From contig NC_079137.1 of the NCBI RefSeq assembly GCF_945859705.1, positions 37,569,554-37,633,553 on the forward strand: a DNA stretch of 64,000 nucleotides, in the 5' to 3' direction. Under the pieces are notes generated by a model. The model was not told the DNA's origin. It was given only the letters and a program-made list of their open reading frames with translations, and made no database searches. Every line of letters starts with the position of its first letter. Within the stretch, counting starts at the first letter, position 1. This stretch comes from Episyrphus balteatus. Its lineage: Eukaryota > Arthropoda > Insecta > Diptera > Syrphidae. Position numbers and translations under genes: made by a program. This document shows positions 24,340 to 34,534 of the stretch, piece after piece.

Positions 24340-24642
24340 AAATATGGTTTACCAACTTTCGTTGCCATTAAGTCGGTGTTTCAAAGAGTGAATTTAGACT
24401 TGGTCCAAGCAATGGAGCTCGCTAAAGATTTAAGGGATCTACTAAAAATTAAACGGGCAGAAGACGACTCATTTTCGAAAGTTTTTTGTATATGGGAAAA
24501 ATTAGCTGAAATCCTTGACATAGGCGTTAAACATAAGAGAATAGTGAAGCGACAAAAGAATCGTTCGAACCCTTCGGTTCAAAGTACAGTAAAGAATATT
24601 TTCGTGTTACTGTTTTCAATCTTTTTCTCGATTTCTATGTAA
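24340..24642 (+). pseudogene. hAT transposase fragment
   Basis: The frame is open for about 100 codons and includes NLDLVQAMELAKDLRDLL, WEKLAEILDIG, and RQKNRSNPSV. The order LDLV.A..L, then a charged stretch, then W..A..LA..L.I, then R.RHRSN resembles the region before the C-terminal dimerisation domain in ZMYM/TTF-type hAT transposases. There is no DDE residue, zinc finger or dimerisation domain, and no credible ATG at the start. After 24642 the coding trace is lost. This is a relic of the element's own transposase and not a host gene. The family call is from memory of the motif order. Confidence 0.6.
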
Positions 24643-24872
24643 TGGGCCTTGGAGAAAAATGTACAAACCATGAAAACACACTAGAAGGGTTTTCGGTTCC
24701 TTCTAAGGATTCTTCGTCTGAAATAGACAAAGCAGCTAAAAAATTTAATGAAACTGTTGAGTTTTACCAAAAACTAGACCACATAAAATAGAACAAAAAC
24801 AATAAGATTTCCTTATAGTTTTCATCCAAGAAGGAAATATTATTTAAACAATCGGGATTTCCTAATTGTTTT

Positions 24873-25027
24873 ACCGACTTCCAAAAAGGAGTTTGTGTTT
24901 GTCACCTCATAACTTTGGACCGAGTGAACCAATTTTGATAATTCTTTTTGTAGGTATTGAAAAGCTGGTGCCTGTTCAGTACTATTAGAAAAACCATAAA
25001 ACCCAGTTTTGATCCATGGAAGTCGGT
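24873..25027 (-). mobile_element. CCGACTTCC-repeat family, copy 3, nested in hAT
   Basis: Bounded by ACCGACTTCC on the left and, on the other strand, ACCGACTTCCATGGATC on the right, a clean inverted pair. It contains, inverted, the CAGTCCAAAGTTATGA-like and GAATTATCAAAATTGG text of the copies at 14112 and 18466. At 155 bp this is the best-bounded copy. Confidence 0.65.
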
Positions 25028-25405
25028 TTTGTTTTTTTAATAAAAAAAATACGATCATGTACGGGATCACCTATTCCAACTTACTATAGAAATATTGGTC
25101 ACAATTTTTGTTCTAGTGCCAAGTTGGAAAAAATATGAAATTTTTACAAAAAATTTTGAAAGAAAAATACTTCCTCTATGAACTCATTGAAAGCGCTCGA
25201 AAGCTGCACCGAAAAAAGTTGTTATGGTATTTATATTTTATTAAAGATATTAGCTACACTGCTGGTTTCTACGTCAACTACCGAAAGAACTTTCTCCAAT
25301 TTAAAGAGAATAAAAACAATACAAAGAAGCATTATTAAAACATAAACAAAAATTTGCGAACTAGATCTATCCCCCCCCCTTAGCAAAAAGCTATCTACGC
25401 CACTG

Positions 25406-25413
25406 ATTCTAAC
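25406..25413. repeat. Right 8-bp target duplication, ATTCTAAC
   Basis: Copy of 24185-24192, immediately after the right end CGCCACTG of the hAT element. Confidence 0.85.
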
Positions 25414-26902
25414 CCATTTACACATTTTCCTTTCTGGATATAAATAATATCCTTTTTCTTAGCCTTTTTTATGGAAATTGGGACAAAAAGCTTATTGGTC
25501 TTGCGTCTCTATTATCGATATTACAGTTCAGATAGCTAACTCTGTGGCTCCTTATCCCTTTTTGTTATAATTCTAATACCACACACTCCTACGCATATTT
25601 CCAAAAAAGAGAAATCCCCCATAGATCTGCATACACACCGAAAAGTGGAATGGGGCTTAGTTAGAGTAGGAACTAGAACTGAAAATAGAATTTAAAATAA
25701 GCTCTGTAATGTATGGTTTGGAAAAGTTAATAATCCAAAAATCCCTCTAACACGCCCTGAAAATTCGAGACCATTTAATGAACCTTATAGCAAAGTTCCT
25801 GTATGTTTTGTTATAGTGGCTGGATGATTTTAATACCTATAGTCTCTCTATAATATATATAGAGAAAAGTATAGACCTAAAGCATTATGGGTTTTAAGCC
25901 TCATTTCCCAAGTTTTGTATGGATTATAATTTTAGAAGAGAATAAATTTATTAATTATTCATTAATTGTTTTAATCGAAGTTGTAGTGTTTTGTGTTGTG
26001 TTTCATTATTATGTTCCTACTCATTACATTCACATGTTCTCTCTCAAAACGTTAGGGCAATGTAAGTAATTAAAGTAAACACAAATATATTTTAGCATCA
26101 TTACACAAATGAAACAAAACGGTGAAGGCTGTTTTGCTGCTGGCTGGTTGTATAATAGTGATGACAATGCAAAGTGAGTATGGTTTTTTGCTTAGATAGG
26201 TAGGTGTAGTCGTAGTAGAAAATATATTATGGGGGTTAGGTGGTACAGAGTATAGAGGTTGGCTTGGGAAGAAATATTTTGTCGTACAAGTATCAACATA
26301 TGCATATTTTCATGTAAATGGCTTCTTAAATCAATTTGTTTTGTTTTTGTTTTGATTTTTCTTCTTTTTTTTTCTGTTTTGAAAGAGGTTAACCTATACA
26401 AACAAGATGCTTTGCACGATTTAATTTCCAATGGTAATTTCCTAGGGCTCTATGGTTGTTTTACTTTAATATTTGTGTAGGTATACATATATAAAATTGA
26501 GTTCAAGGTGTTTTCTTTTGTTCATTCTTTTGTCACCCTTATGTTGTGACAATGAATTTATTAGAATTACATTTGAATGAGAAATAATGTTTAAACATGG
26601 AATTTTTATTCGCACACAATCCAAATTCATGTTTTTATAAAATTTTTGTTTTTAGATGAATTTTTATAAAATTTGACCTTTTCTCAAAATTCGGGAGGGG
26701 CAAATGGAAATTCCTAGCATTAAAATTGTATACCGAAACGAAAAATTTAAGCAAAGTGTAAACAATGGGGGGAAGATTTTGGGAAATTATTTTTCTCAAA
26801 AATATCTTAGATTTCATAAAAAAATTGTTTCAATTAAAAACTTTTATACTATTTATGTTTTTAACCATTTAAATTTACATAATTGACATGAAAACTGTAA
26901 AG
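25414..26902. other. Intronic AT-rich DNA
   Basis: No gene. Short frames of up to 79 codons on both strands have no domain. Confidence 0.4.
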
Positions 26903-27596
26903 ACAATTCCTTGGCACCGGGTACAAAGGTGTTAAGCCAGAAAATGTAGTTTTGAGGAAAATGAAATTGAAGTTTCAATTTTTGTTTGTAAATCTGAATA
27001 TTATTATTTTTAAAAAGTAATGATGCAGAAACATCATTTATAAGATCTATTTTAATATCCATATGCTGTTCACCAGAAAATGACCGTTAAAAAAAAAAAA
27101 TTGTGTTGACTTAAAACTTTAGAGCCATTTAGTCTTCAAAAATAAACTTGGTCCAAAGGTGTTAAGTCAAGAAAAATCTTTGTTTACATTGATAACACGG
27201 TTTAATTTATAAAAGAAAGTTGGAAATATTAATGTGATTAATTACCAAATATGAAAATTCTTTTTGAAATAATATAAAACAGTAGAAAAATCGCTTTTCT
27301 TTTTTTTTTTTCTTCCTCTTGACTTAACGCTTTAGGATCAATTTTTTTATTTAAAAATTTAAAATGAATGCAAAAACAAAGGAGTTAAGTCAACTTACGC
27401 CCTTAGTACCATACAATTTAAAAAAATTTTGACTTAAACCCTTTGTACCGAATCATTTCTAACGGAAGGAGATACGCTAGAGCTATGGCGATAGGACCAA
27501 ACGAAAGAGAGAAAAAAAAACTGACTGAAGTCCAATAAAAATCCGAAAATCGATTTTTTTGACTTAACCCCTTTGTACCCGGCATCAAAGAATTGT
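26903..27596. mobile_element. Phrase-iterated element A (TACAAAGGGGTTAAGTCA)
   Basis: The left end ACAATTCCTTGGCACCGGGT and right end (other strand ACAATTCTTTGATGCCGGGT) are imperfect inverted repeats that continue inward as TACAAAGG.GTTAAG.CA. This inner phrase recurs forward at about 27151-27170 and 27374-27392, and reversed at about 27321-27335, 27391-27410 and 27431-27450 and at the right end (27561-27580). No coding capacity. A target duplication is not clear. Confidence 0.7.
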
Positions 27597-27950
27597 GTAA
27601 GATCGGATTCGACGATAATTAAAAAGAATATCTGGAAAACGCGAGCTGATAGAGAATTGTTGACTTCGGACCTTTATGTAATTTATTATGGATCGTTCAT
27701 ATTTTATTTTATTTCTAAATAGGAAAACATTTTCAAAGAGTTTTTGAAATAAAATTCTTTTAAATGTGCCACAATCAAAGTTTTGTCTAAGTAGATTTTG
27801 TTGTAAAATGAAACTGTTTTTAAGATTTTTACTTGCGATATAGGTACTATATATCAAGTTATGCATTCGTACAAAAAAAAAAGTTGAGATAACATTTTTC
27901 CATGACATTACGATGGTAGACAATGCCAAAAAAGTGGGTCCCGGAAGTCC
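27597..27950. other. Intronic DNA between repeats
   Basis: No gene recognised. A 114-codon minus-strand frame at 27585-27929 has no domain. Confidence 0.4.
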
Positions 27951-28096
27951 GTCTGTCTGTCTGTCTGTCTGTCAGTCTGTCAGTCTGTCAGTCTGTCAGT
28001 CTGTCAGTCTGTCAGTCTGTCAGTCTGTCAGTCTGTCAGTCTGTCAGTCTGTCAGTCTGTCAGTCTGTCAGTCTGTCAGTCTGTCTGTCTGTCTGT
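27951..28096 (+). repeat. GTCT/GTCA compound microsatellite
   Basis: 146 bp of GTCN tetramers: GTCT units at both edges and an alternating GTCAGTCT octamer inside, about 14 times. The downstream text (GAGCTACAGCCTAAACGGAT, GGACCGATTAATGTCAAACT) is typical of sequence found next to GTCN microsatellites in many insects. Two open frames through it are a trivial result of the repeat. Confidence 0.95.
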
Positions 28097-28798
28097 ATAA
28101 GGAGCTACAGCCTAAACGGATGGACCGATTAATGTCAAACTTGGTATGTAGCTCACCAGAGGGGTTTTTGGAATTAATTTTTTTGGACCAAAAATAACGG
28201 TACTTGTCATATACCGATTTTAGTAAAATTGAAATATCTCGAAAACGGCTCCAACGATTTTGTTTAAAAAATTCGAGTGTTAGTTTAAAGCTAAAGTCTA
28301 TCTTTTAATGAAAAAATTTTTTTTTTGAAAATCATTATTAACGGTACATGCTATAGAACCGTTTTTTTTTTTCAAATCCGATTATCTCCAAAATTGCTTA
28401 TTCGATATCAACGAAACGAAATTTAAATATAAACCAAAAATAAAATTTCCAAAAAAAATAATTTTTGGAGTTTTAAAAAAAAATTTGAAAATTTTTTTTT
28501 GAAAAATCAAATTTTCGAAAGCGAAACATTGAATTTTTTTGAAATTTTGTTTTAAGATGTTGATTAGTGATTTCTACAAAACGGCATACCAATTTTATTT
28601 TAAAACTTTTTTTCCAAAAAAATTATAAAAAATTAGTTTAAAAAAAAACGGCTCTAACGATTATAAAATTTTTTTGTATTTACACTGAAATATTTGCCTA
28701 ATGACTTAAACTTTCTTTCAGTAGAAAAAAGAATAATTAAAAACCGTAGGTACTTTCTTTTACCACCTTGTGTGGCCTAATTCAAATCGATGTAATTC
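28097..28798. repeat. Repeat-like flank of the GTCN microsatellite
   Basis: Contains phrases such as TGAAATATCTCGAAAACGG, TCGATATCAACGAAACGAAA and AAAACGGCTCTAACGATTAT, recurrent in old interspersed repeats linked to GTCN tracts. The same style resumes after 29793, so element B was inserted into this older repeat. Confidence 0.45.
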
Positions 28799-28806
28799 TA
28801 CACATA
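28799..28806. repeat. Left 8-bp target duplication, TACACATA
   Basis: Exact match to 29785-29792. Confidence 0.75.
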
Positions 28807-29784
28807 GGGTCAATGTGGGTAAATGTAAACAGGGGTAAATGAAAACATGGTTCATAACAAGCTTCAGTTAAATCTCTTTGATGCATACATAATTACAAAT
28901 CGCGGACGCATGTATCTTTTATATTATACGTCAAGCTCATTGCTGTCAAGAGAGAATTCATTCGACGAGCGTATTTTCTGTGAAAGATAATTTTTTAAAG
29001 TGCCAAACAAGTCGTAAGTCTTTCAGAAAAATTAAATATTTTTGCAGATTCAATTAAGTCAGTATAATTTGCAAATACTTTTTAGTTTTTAATTTTGTGA
29101 AACAAACAAATTTTAAAATACAGGACATTTATGTCGATTTGCATGTGTTTACTATTACCCCAGAATTTTTTTCATAATGGGTAAAAACAACGTATTCTGG
29201 GGGTAAATATAAACATATATTTTTGCTGAAATTATTATTTTTAATAAAAATAAAGTATTTTTAGTCAATTACTATTGCTAAAGTGCCGCGGAGTCACATT
29301 TTAAAGTAGACAACACCATCATTTTAAGTGTATGATGTTGCAAAATCGGTCTTTGACGTAAAAAAAAAAAATATGATGTTCAGAGCTGCTTAGGATGCAT
29401 ATTGGGTGCCTATATAAAGAATCAAAGGAAGAAAACAAAAACTTTTATTGGAATTTGAAAAAGTTTTTGTTAAATACCTTCTTGAACGTTTTTCAAGTCA
29501 TTATCCATATGATAAAGAGGAAATTCAAAATTTTAAACCACCGTTTACATTTACCCCGAATTTGTAAAAAAACACAAATATGGTGGGGTATTTATAAACA
29601 TGCCATATTTTAAAGTAATTTAAACAATTTGGGAAATATTTGTTTATATTTATAAAGAAGAATTGCCAACATTTCATATTTGTATTTGAAGATACCATTC
29701 AAGTTGTTCCGTGAAAACATACTAAAATCTAAAGTCAAAAGAAAAAAAAGACATGAAATTGTTTACATTTACCCACATTGACCC
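28807..29784. mobile_element. Phrase-iterated element B (GGGTAAATGTAAAC)
   Basis: A 978-bp element with a perfect 25-bp terminal inverted repeat: the left end begins GGGTCAATGTGGGTAAATGT and the right end is its reverse complement. TACACATA is duplicated on both sides. The inner part of the repeat, GGGTAAATGTAAAC, recurs inside in degenerate form: forward at about 28833-28845, 29179-29188, 29200-29214 and 29585-29599; reversed at 29145-29161 and 29543-29557. The 8-bp duplication would fit hAT, P, Merlin or Zisupton-type transposases. No transposase is present, so I leave it unassigned. Confidence 0.82.
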
Positions 29785-29792
29785 TACACATA
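29785..29792. repeat. Right 8-bp target duplication, TACACATA
   Basis: Copy of 28799-28806 directly after the right end TTGACCC of element B. Confidence 0.75.
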
Positions 29793-31499
29793 CAAAAAGT
29801 TCGTATGTCTTGCCTTTTTAATTCATTAACACTAATTTTCAAAAACTTAATTTTGTTTTAAGTTTTAACTTGCAAACTCTTGGATTAATTTAAAATCGAT
29901 AAACAATTCTAAAGGTTAAAGTAATAACTTTTCTTCCTTCCACAAAATTAAGAAAAGATCTGCGTTTTGTCTTTTTTTTTAGGTTTTTGATGCTCTGAAT
30001 TCGAATCTAAATCAGAATTTTTTCAACACGTAAAGTTTTTTTTAGATATAACCTTTCAAAATTCCGAAAAAAAACTGTTTTCCACCACATTCTAAGTGAA
30101 GTAGATGGCGGTTTTGGAACATCTTTTACAGAGGCGTATACAAGTTTACTTCTTGGGGGGGGGGGGGGGGTCATGCCAAAATTTTTGGCACAACAATTTT
30201 GATAGGTGGAAAATGTGATAGTTGAATCGAACAAAAACGGAATGTGATTCGTTTGCTTCCATTGAATAATTTGCCTAAAAGCAAGTATGTATATATTTTT
30301 TCCGCTAGCCTAAAGTAATTTTAAAAGTTACAATAAAAAATAAAATCTTTTTTTATGTAATAAACAGTGGTAACTTTTGAATTAAAAGTCTTCTTAACCT
30401 CAGGCAAACGAATCGCATTTGAAAATAATTTTGTTTTTTAATTTTGTTTTAAAATTGAATGAAAAAATTTAGTTTGGAGTTTGATACACCAAATCGAGCT
30501 AAGAAAAAAACTTAAAAGAAAATAAAGTTTCTTCTTTGTTTTATATACTGATGAAAATGACACTCGGTTTCGTGTCTACACGGTGCTATTACACCTTAAA
30601 GATAATTTTTGAATAAATTACCTCAGTACAGACAAAATTAAAAATTAATTGTCTAATTTTTGTTTTAAATAATTTTTTGTTGTATTGTTTTCGTATTAGA
30701 AGTGACACAAAAATGTAAAATTTTCGGGGTGGTCGTGAATTTTTTCTCGTTATAACTTAAACAGTTTTGGGCGTGCAAAAAAAAAAAATAATATACCTAA
30801 ATGTAAATTTAGATTTGTACAAAAATTATGATAACATTTTTTCGGTTAGATGAACCTTAATCGAGAAAAAAATGTAATATTGACGACTATCTCCGAAAAT
30901 TTTACCTACATTTTTTCGTTGAAAACTTTTTATACGGAAACATTACAAAAAAAAAGTTTTTTAATTAAAAAAAAATAGAGAATGAGTTTATCTACAAAAC
31001 AGGACAAAACAATCTTTTCTACAACAAACGGAAGCCGAGAAAATCACAAAAAGGCATTTTTAAAAATGGCGGCCAAAAATTTTTTTGTAAAAATGTACTT
31101 ATTTATGAAATATCAATGCTTTCCGAATATTGTCAGATGATTTAATTATGTAAAAACTGAGATTTTTGCCAAAAATTGAACAAACCTCAAAAAAGATTTC
31201 AGCCTGTCCCTATTTTTTCCATTTGCTTCATAGTAAAATGTCTCTATTCACTGGACTAAAATTATAGTTTGCCTTAAAACGCAATTGAAGATTGAGTAAT
31301 GTATGAAAATCGAAGAGTTCTTGAGGATTAATCCGTTTATTTTTATAGGGAAAGTTGCTCTAATGATGATTTTTTTTTTACATACCCTACCCAATTCAAT
31401 TTTTTTTTAAAGCTCTAAATATGTATTCTTGTTCGGATTTTAAATCTACACAAAACTCTACAGCAGAACTCAACTTAGTGTCTGTCAATTTGTAATATT
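29793..31499. other. Repeat-like intronic DNA with a hAT-end fragment
   Basis: CAGAGGCGTATACAAG at about 30130-30145, followed by a run of 18 G, resembles the ends of hAT elements of the 24193-25405 type; no second end was found. The rest is old repeat text with no gene. Confidence 0.45.
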
Positions 31500-31516
31500 A
31501 TCGAACTATTGAAAAT
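31500..31516. repeat. Left 17-bp target duplication of the RTE insertion
   Basis: ATCGAACTATTGAAAAT, identical to 34518-34534. Lengths of this order and exact identity are typical of target-primed reverse transcription. Confidence 0.9.
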
Positions 31517-31523
31517 TGGGAGT

Positions 31524-34439
31524 ATGACAGGTCGAAGCTTCGAGCTGGAAGAGATGATGATAAGAAGGCGAGTAGACATCTTGTGTGTCCAAGAAACGAA
31601 ATGGCGTAACACGGGAAATAGGGCTCGTTTCTTGGATACAAGGACAAAAAATTACAAGATGTTCTACTATGGAACGGAAAAGGGTAAGAACGGAATCGGA
31701 ATCATCCTTACAAAAGACCTCTTAGGCAGCATATTATCCATTTCGAAATCCAGTGACCGTTTGATGTCCCTTAAATTGGTGATTAAAGGAAAGTTGTGGA
31801 ATATTGTCACTGCATATGCTCCCCAAATTGGATGTGAGCAGGTGGAAAAAGATGCATTTTGGCTTGATTTTCACAACCTACTTAAGGACATCCCAAAGGA
31901 AGAGTTTTTGTTCGTGGGCGGAGATTTAAATGGACATGTCGGGAAAACAAACGAAGACTATGAAGATTGCCATGGAGGCCTCGGATACGGCACTAGGAAC
32001 TCTCCTGGTGAAGACATCCTGAGCTCGTGCAAAACATATGGTCTTATCGTACTAAATACCATGTTCATCAAACAAAGCCGACACCTGGTCACTTACAGCA
32101 GTGGTGGAAATGAGACCCAGATTGATTACCATTTGGTATCTAGTTTCATGAAACCTCGGGTCAAGGATTGTAAAGTGATACTGGGAGAAGCGATCGCCCA
32201 CCAACACCGTCTCCTACTGACAGAATTTTTTATGGAGACAGTGAACGACAACAAACAGACAAAGACTTTTGGGAAGATCAAATGGTATAATCTGGATAAG
32301 GAAAAAGGCGAAGCTTTTATTTCGAATATGCAAAACTATCTGTATAACAACACCAACATTTTTCGAAATGAAGAGAGTACAGCACAAAGTATGTGGGACC
32401 TCCTACAGCGAACTTGCATAGAAAAAGCCAAAACACTGTTAGGGGTTTCAAAAGGACACAACCAACAAGGCAAAGAAACATGGTGGTGGAATGATGAAGC
32501 TAAAGCAGTTGTAAGTAAAAAGAAAATGGCTTTCAAAGCTTGGTCGAAGTGCCCCTCTAATAATACAGAGCAAAAGTCACGCCTCGAAGTGGAATACAGA
32601 AACTGCAAGAAAGAAGCGAAGAAGATATGTGCCCAAATTCAAGCCAAGAATACGGAAGACCTATATCGGGAGCTAGATGAAATTTCTACCCCGACTGCTG
32701 GTGCTATTCAAGAGCTACGACAAAACGTGAATAAGGGCGCAACCATTTTCAAAATAGCCGCTCAAAGAAGAAGAAATGCTCAGGAGATCTGTTCGCCGAA
32801 GTTTATTAACAATGCTCAAGGCCAACTACTTGTGGAAAATGACGAAATCCTCCACAGGTGGCGACAGTACTGTGACGAACTTCTAAATGAACAATTTCCA
32901 AGGCTACACTTTCCAATAGCTTCACCTAACTTAAGCGAAGTATCCGATGTCACAGTCGAAGAAGTTAGTGAGGCTGTAAAATACTCCAAAAAGGGAAAAG
33001 CTGTTGGGCCAGACGAAATACCCTCAGAGTTTTGGAAAAAGATGGGAGACATCGGGTCTAGATGGCTCATGGTTCTTGTTTCCAAGCTTATACGAGGTGA
33101 TCGAATGCCTAATCAATGGAGGGAAAGTTACCTTCTTCCAATATACAAAGGAAAGGGTGATACTCGAAGCTGTGATAATTACCGTTCGATTAAGCTGATG
33201 TCACACACCATGAAGATCGTTGAGCGAGTCTTGGGTAGCCGACTGCGAAAAATAATAAGGCTATCTGATGACCAGTGCGGGTTTGTTGCGGGTAAATCAA
33301 CCACAGATGCAATCCAGAGTATAAGAATCATTATGGAAAAACATCGAGATTCCTTGGAGGATTTGCATGTGGTATTGGTTGATTTTGAAAAAGCATTCGA
33401 TCGACAACCACGAGATCTGATATGGGTGGCCCTCAGACAACGAGGAGTTCCGGAAACCTATGTGCGGATAATTATGGACATGTATGATGGAGCAGTAACT
33501 AAAGTAAGATGTGCAGCTGGAGTCACCGAAGAATTCGAAATCACAGTAGGTGTACACCAGGGAAGCGTCTTGAGTCCTCTGCTCTTTATTACCGTTCTTG
33601 ATTACCTGCTTGAAGGCAAAGTGACGGACCCAAAAGTGCATCAGTTATTCTTTGCTGACGATGGAGCCATCATAAGTGAAGACCCGATATCCCTGCAACG
33701 AGCACTTGATGTATGGGTGGATGTTCTAGAAGGTAGTGGGTACCGCATAAGCGCGAAAAAGACAGAATACCTATGCTGCCCATTTTCTGATCCACACAGG
33801 CCTATTCCTGACATTTATTTGAATGGTGTAGTGCTTCCCAAGTGTGAAAAGTTTAAATATCTGGGGTCTATGATAAATAACGAAGGTACTTGTGATGACG
33901 ATATCAATCATCGCGTAAGCGTAGGGTGGATGAAGTGGCGGGAAAATTCTGCCATCTTCTGTGATCGAAAAATGCCCCCTAAGCTGAAAGGAAGACTCTA
34001 CACCGCAGTTGTGCGTCCAGCACTCACATACGGTTCACAATGTTGGACAATGTACAAAAAGTATGAGAGTAAGTTAACGGCAGCTGAGATGAAGATGCTT
34101 CGTATGACAGCAGGAGTAACAAAGCTTGATAGAATTAGAAGTACGAAGATCCGAGGAAGCCTTCATGTTAAAAACACCATCTCCCAAAAAATTGAACACG
34201 ACCGACTCAGTTGGTATTGCCATGTTCAAAGGAGAGATCCTGAGAACCCCGTCAAAAAAGCAATATCATACAACGTTCCAACACGAAATAGAAAGAAAGG
34301 TAGGCCTAAAAACTCCTGGTACAAGCAAATGCAAAACCACCAGCATTCAGTTGGCCTTAGAAATGGAACAATACAAAACCGGGAGGCTTGCCGCCGATTT
34401 CTGAGGTCAACCCGGCGAACCCCACAGGCGGATCACTAG
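31524..34439 (+). CDS. Endonuclease-reverse transcriptase of an RTE-type element
   Basis: 971 codons from the first ATG. Codons read before it come partly from flanking target DNA. Residues 1-220 are an apurinic-type endonuclease: DILCVQETKW (Glu24), VTAYAPQIG, GGDLNGHVG (Asp134, Asn136), TQIDYHLV and HQHRLLL. After a basic linker, residues about 480-760 are the reverse transcriptase: GKAVGPDEIPSEFW, DFEKAFDR (Asp620), HQGSVLSPLLF and FADD (710-713). The C-terminal part has YLGS, TYGSQCW, MLRMTAGVTKLDRIR, KIRGSLHV and GRPKNSW, the RTE/BovB-type tail. The protein would nick the genomic target and reverse transcribe its RNA there. Related proteins start with a WNVG motif holding the catalytic Asn; here the copy starts at GSMTGRS, so that residue is lost. 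The reverse transcriptase looks intact. Confidence 0.92.
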   Translation: MTGRSFELEEMMIRRRVDILCVQETKWRNTGNRARFLDTRTKNYKMFYYGTEKGKNGIGIILTKDLLGSILSISKSSDRLMSLKLVIKGKLWNIVTAYAPQIGCEQVEKDAFWLDFHNLLKDIPKEEFLFVGGDLNGHVGKTNEDYEDCHGGLGYGTRNSPGEDILSSCKTYGLIVLNTMFIKQSRHLVTYSSGGNETQIDYHLVSSFMKPRVKDCKVILGEAIAHQHRLLLTEFFMETVNDNKQTKTFGKIKWYNLDKEKGEAFISNMQNYLYNNTNIFRNEESTAQSMWDLLQRTCIEKAKTLLGVSKGHNQQGKETWWWNDEAKAVVSKKKMAFKAWSKCPSNNTEQKSRLEVEYRNCKKEAKKICAQIQAKNTEDLYRELDEISTPTAGAIQELRQNVNKGATIFKIAAQRRRNAQEICSPKFINNAQGQLLVENDEILHRWRQYCDELLNEQFPRLHFPIASPNLSEVSDVTVEEVSEAVKYSKKGKAVGPDEIPSEFWKKMGDIGSRWLMVLVSKLIRGDRMPNQWRESYLLPIYKGKGDTRSCDNYRSIKLMSHTMKIVERVLGSRLRKIIRLSDDQCGFVAGKSTTDAIQSIRIIMEKHRDSLEDLHVVLVDFEKAFDRQPRDLIWVALRQRGVPETYVRIIMDMYDGAVTKVRCAAGVTEEFEITVGVHQGSVLSPLLFITVLDYLLEGKVTDPKVHQLFFADDGAIISEDPISLQRALDVWVDVLEGSGYRISAKKTEYLCCPFSDPHRPIPDIYLNGVVLPKCEKFKYLGSMINNEGTCDDDINHRVSVGWMKWRENSAIFCDRKMPPKLKGRLYTAVVRPALTYGSQCWTMYKKYESKLTAAEMKMLRMTAGVTKLDRIRSTKIRGSLHVKNTISQKIEHDRLSWYCHVQRRDPENPVKKAISYNVPTRNRKKGRPKNSWYKQMQNHQHSVGLRNGTIQNREACRRFLRSTRRTPQADH

Positions 34440-34461
34440 TGTGAAGCAGTTACGTGGGATA

Positions 34462-34492
34462 GTTATGATCCCCTCGACATCGAGATCATAAC
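34462..34492 (+). other. 3' UTR stem-loop of the RTE element
   Basis: GTTATGAT pairs with ATCATAAC, and inside it CTCGA pairs with TCGAG around a CA loop, with a short CC bulge between stems. A structure just before the 3' tail is a plausible recognition site for the element's own reverse transcriptase; that role is inferred. Confidence 0.6.
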
Positions 34493-34517
34493 AGCGCCGA
34501 GAAAAAGGAAGAAGAAG

Positions 34518-34534
34518 ATCGAACTATTGAAAAT
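34518..34534. repeat. Right 17-bp target duplication of the RTE insertion
   Basis: Exact copy of 31500-31516, directly after the GAAGAAG tail. Confidence 0.9.

Larger units (their letters stand above)
24193..25405. mobile_element. Decayed hAT DNA transposon
   Basis: A 1,213-bp element with ends CAGTGGCGTAGATAGG (left) and, on the other strand, CAGTGGCGTAGATAGC (right). These fit the hAT pattern YARNG, and CAGTGGCG-type ends are frequent in Tip100-like hATs. Runs of G and C lie next to both ends, and ATTCTAAC is duplicated on both sides. Inside is a transposase fragment at about 24340-24642. A CCGACTTCC-family element is nested at 24873-25027. It is far too short for an autonomous hAT. Confidence 0.88.
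31517..34517 (+). mobile_element. 5'-truncated RTE-clade non-LTR retrotransposon
   Basis: A 3,001-bp insertion bounded by exact 17-bp target duplications. It begins inside the N-terminal part of the endonuclease domain. It holds one long open frame, a 78-bp 3' UTR with a stem-loop at 34462-34492, and a short GAA-rich tail (about 34506-34517) in place of poly-A, as is usual in the RTE/BovB group. It is antisense to sm. Intact reading frame and exact duplications mark it as one of the youngest insertions in the window. Confidence 0.92.

Noticed and set aside
24840..25070. 76-codon minus-strand frame
   Set aside because: It lies over the nested CCGACTTCC repeat and has no domain.
27913..28197. 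Open frames of SVCLSVCQSVSLSVCQ type over the GTCN tract
   Set aside because: These are translations of a tetranucleotide microsatellite. Length not divisible by three keeps all frames alike, and no start context or domain exists.
32336..33641. Minus-strand frames of 89-114 codons
   Set aside because: Antisense shadows of the RTE endonuclease-reverse transcriptase.
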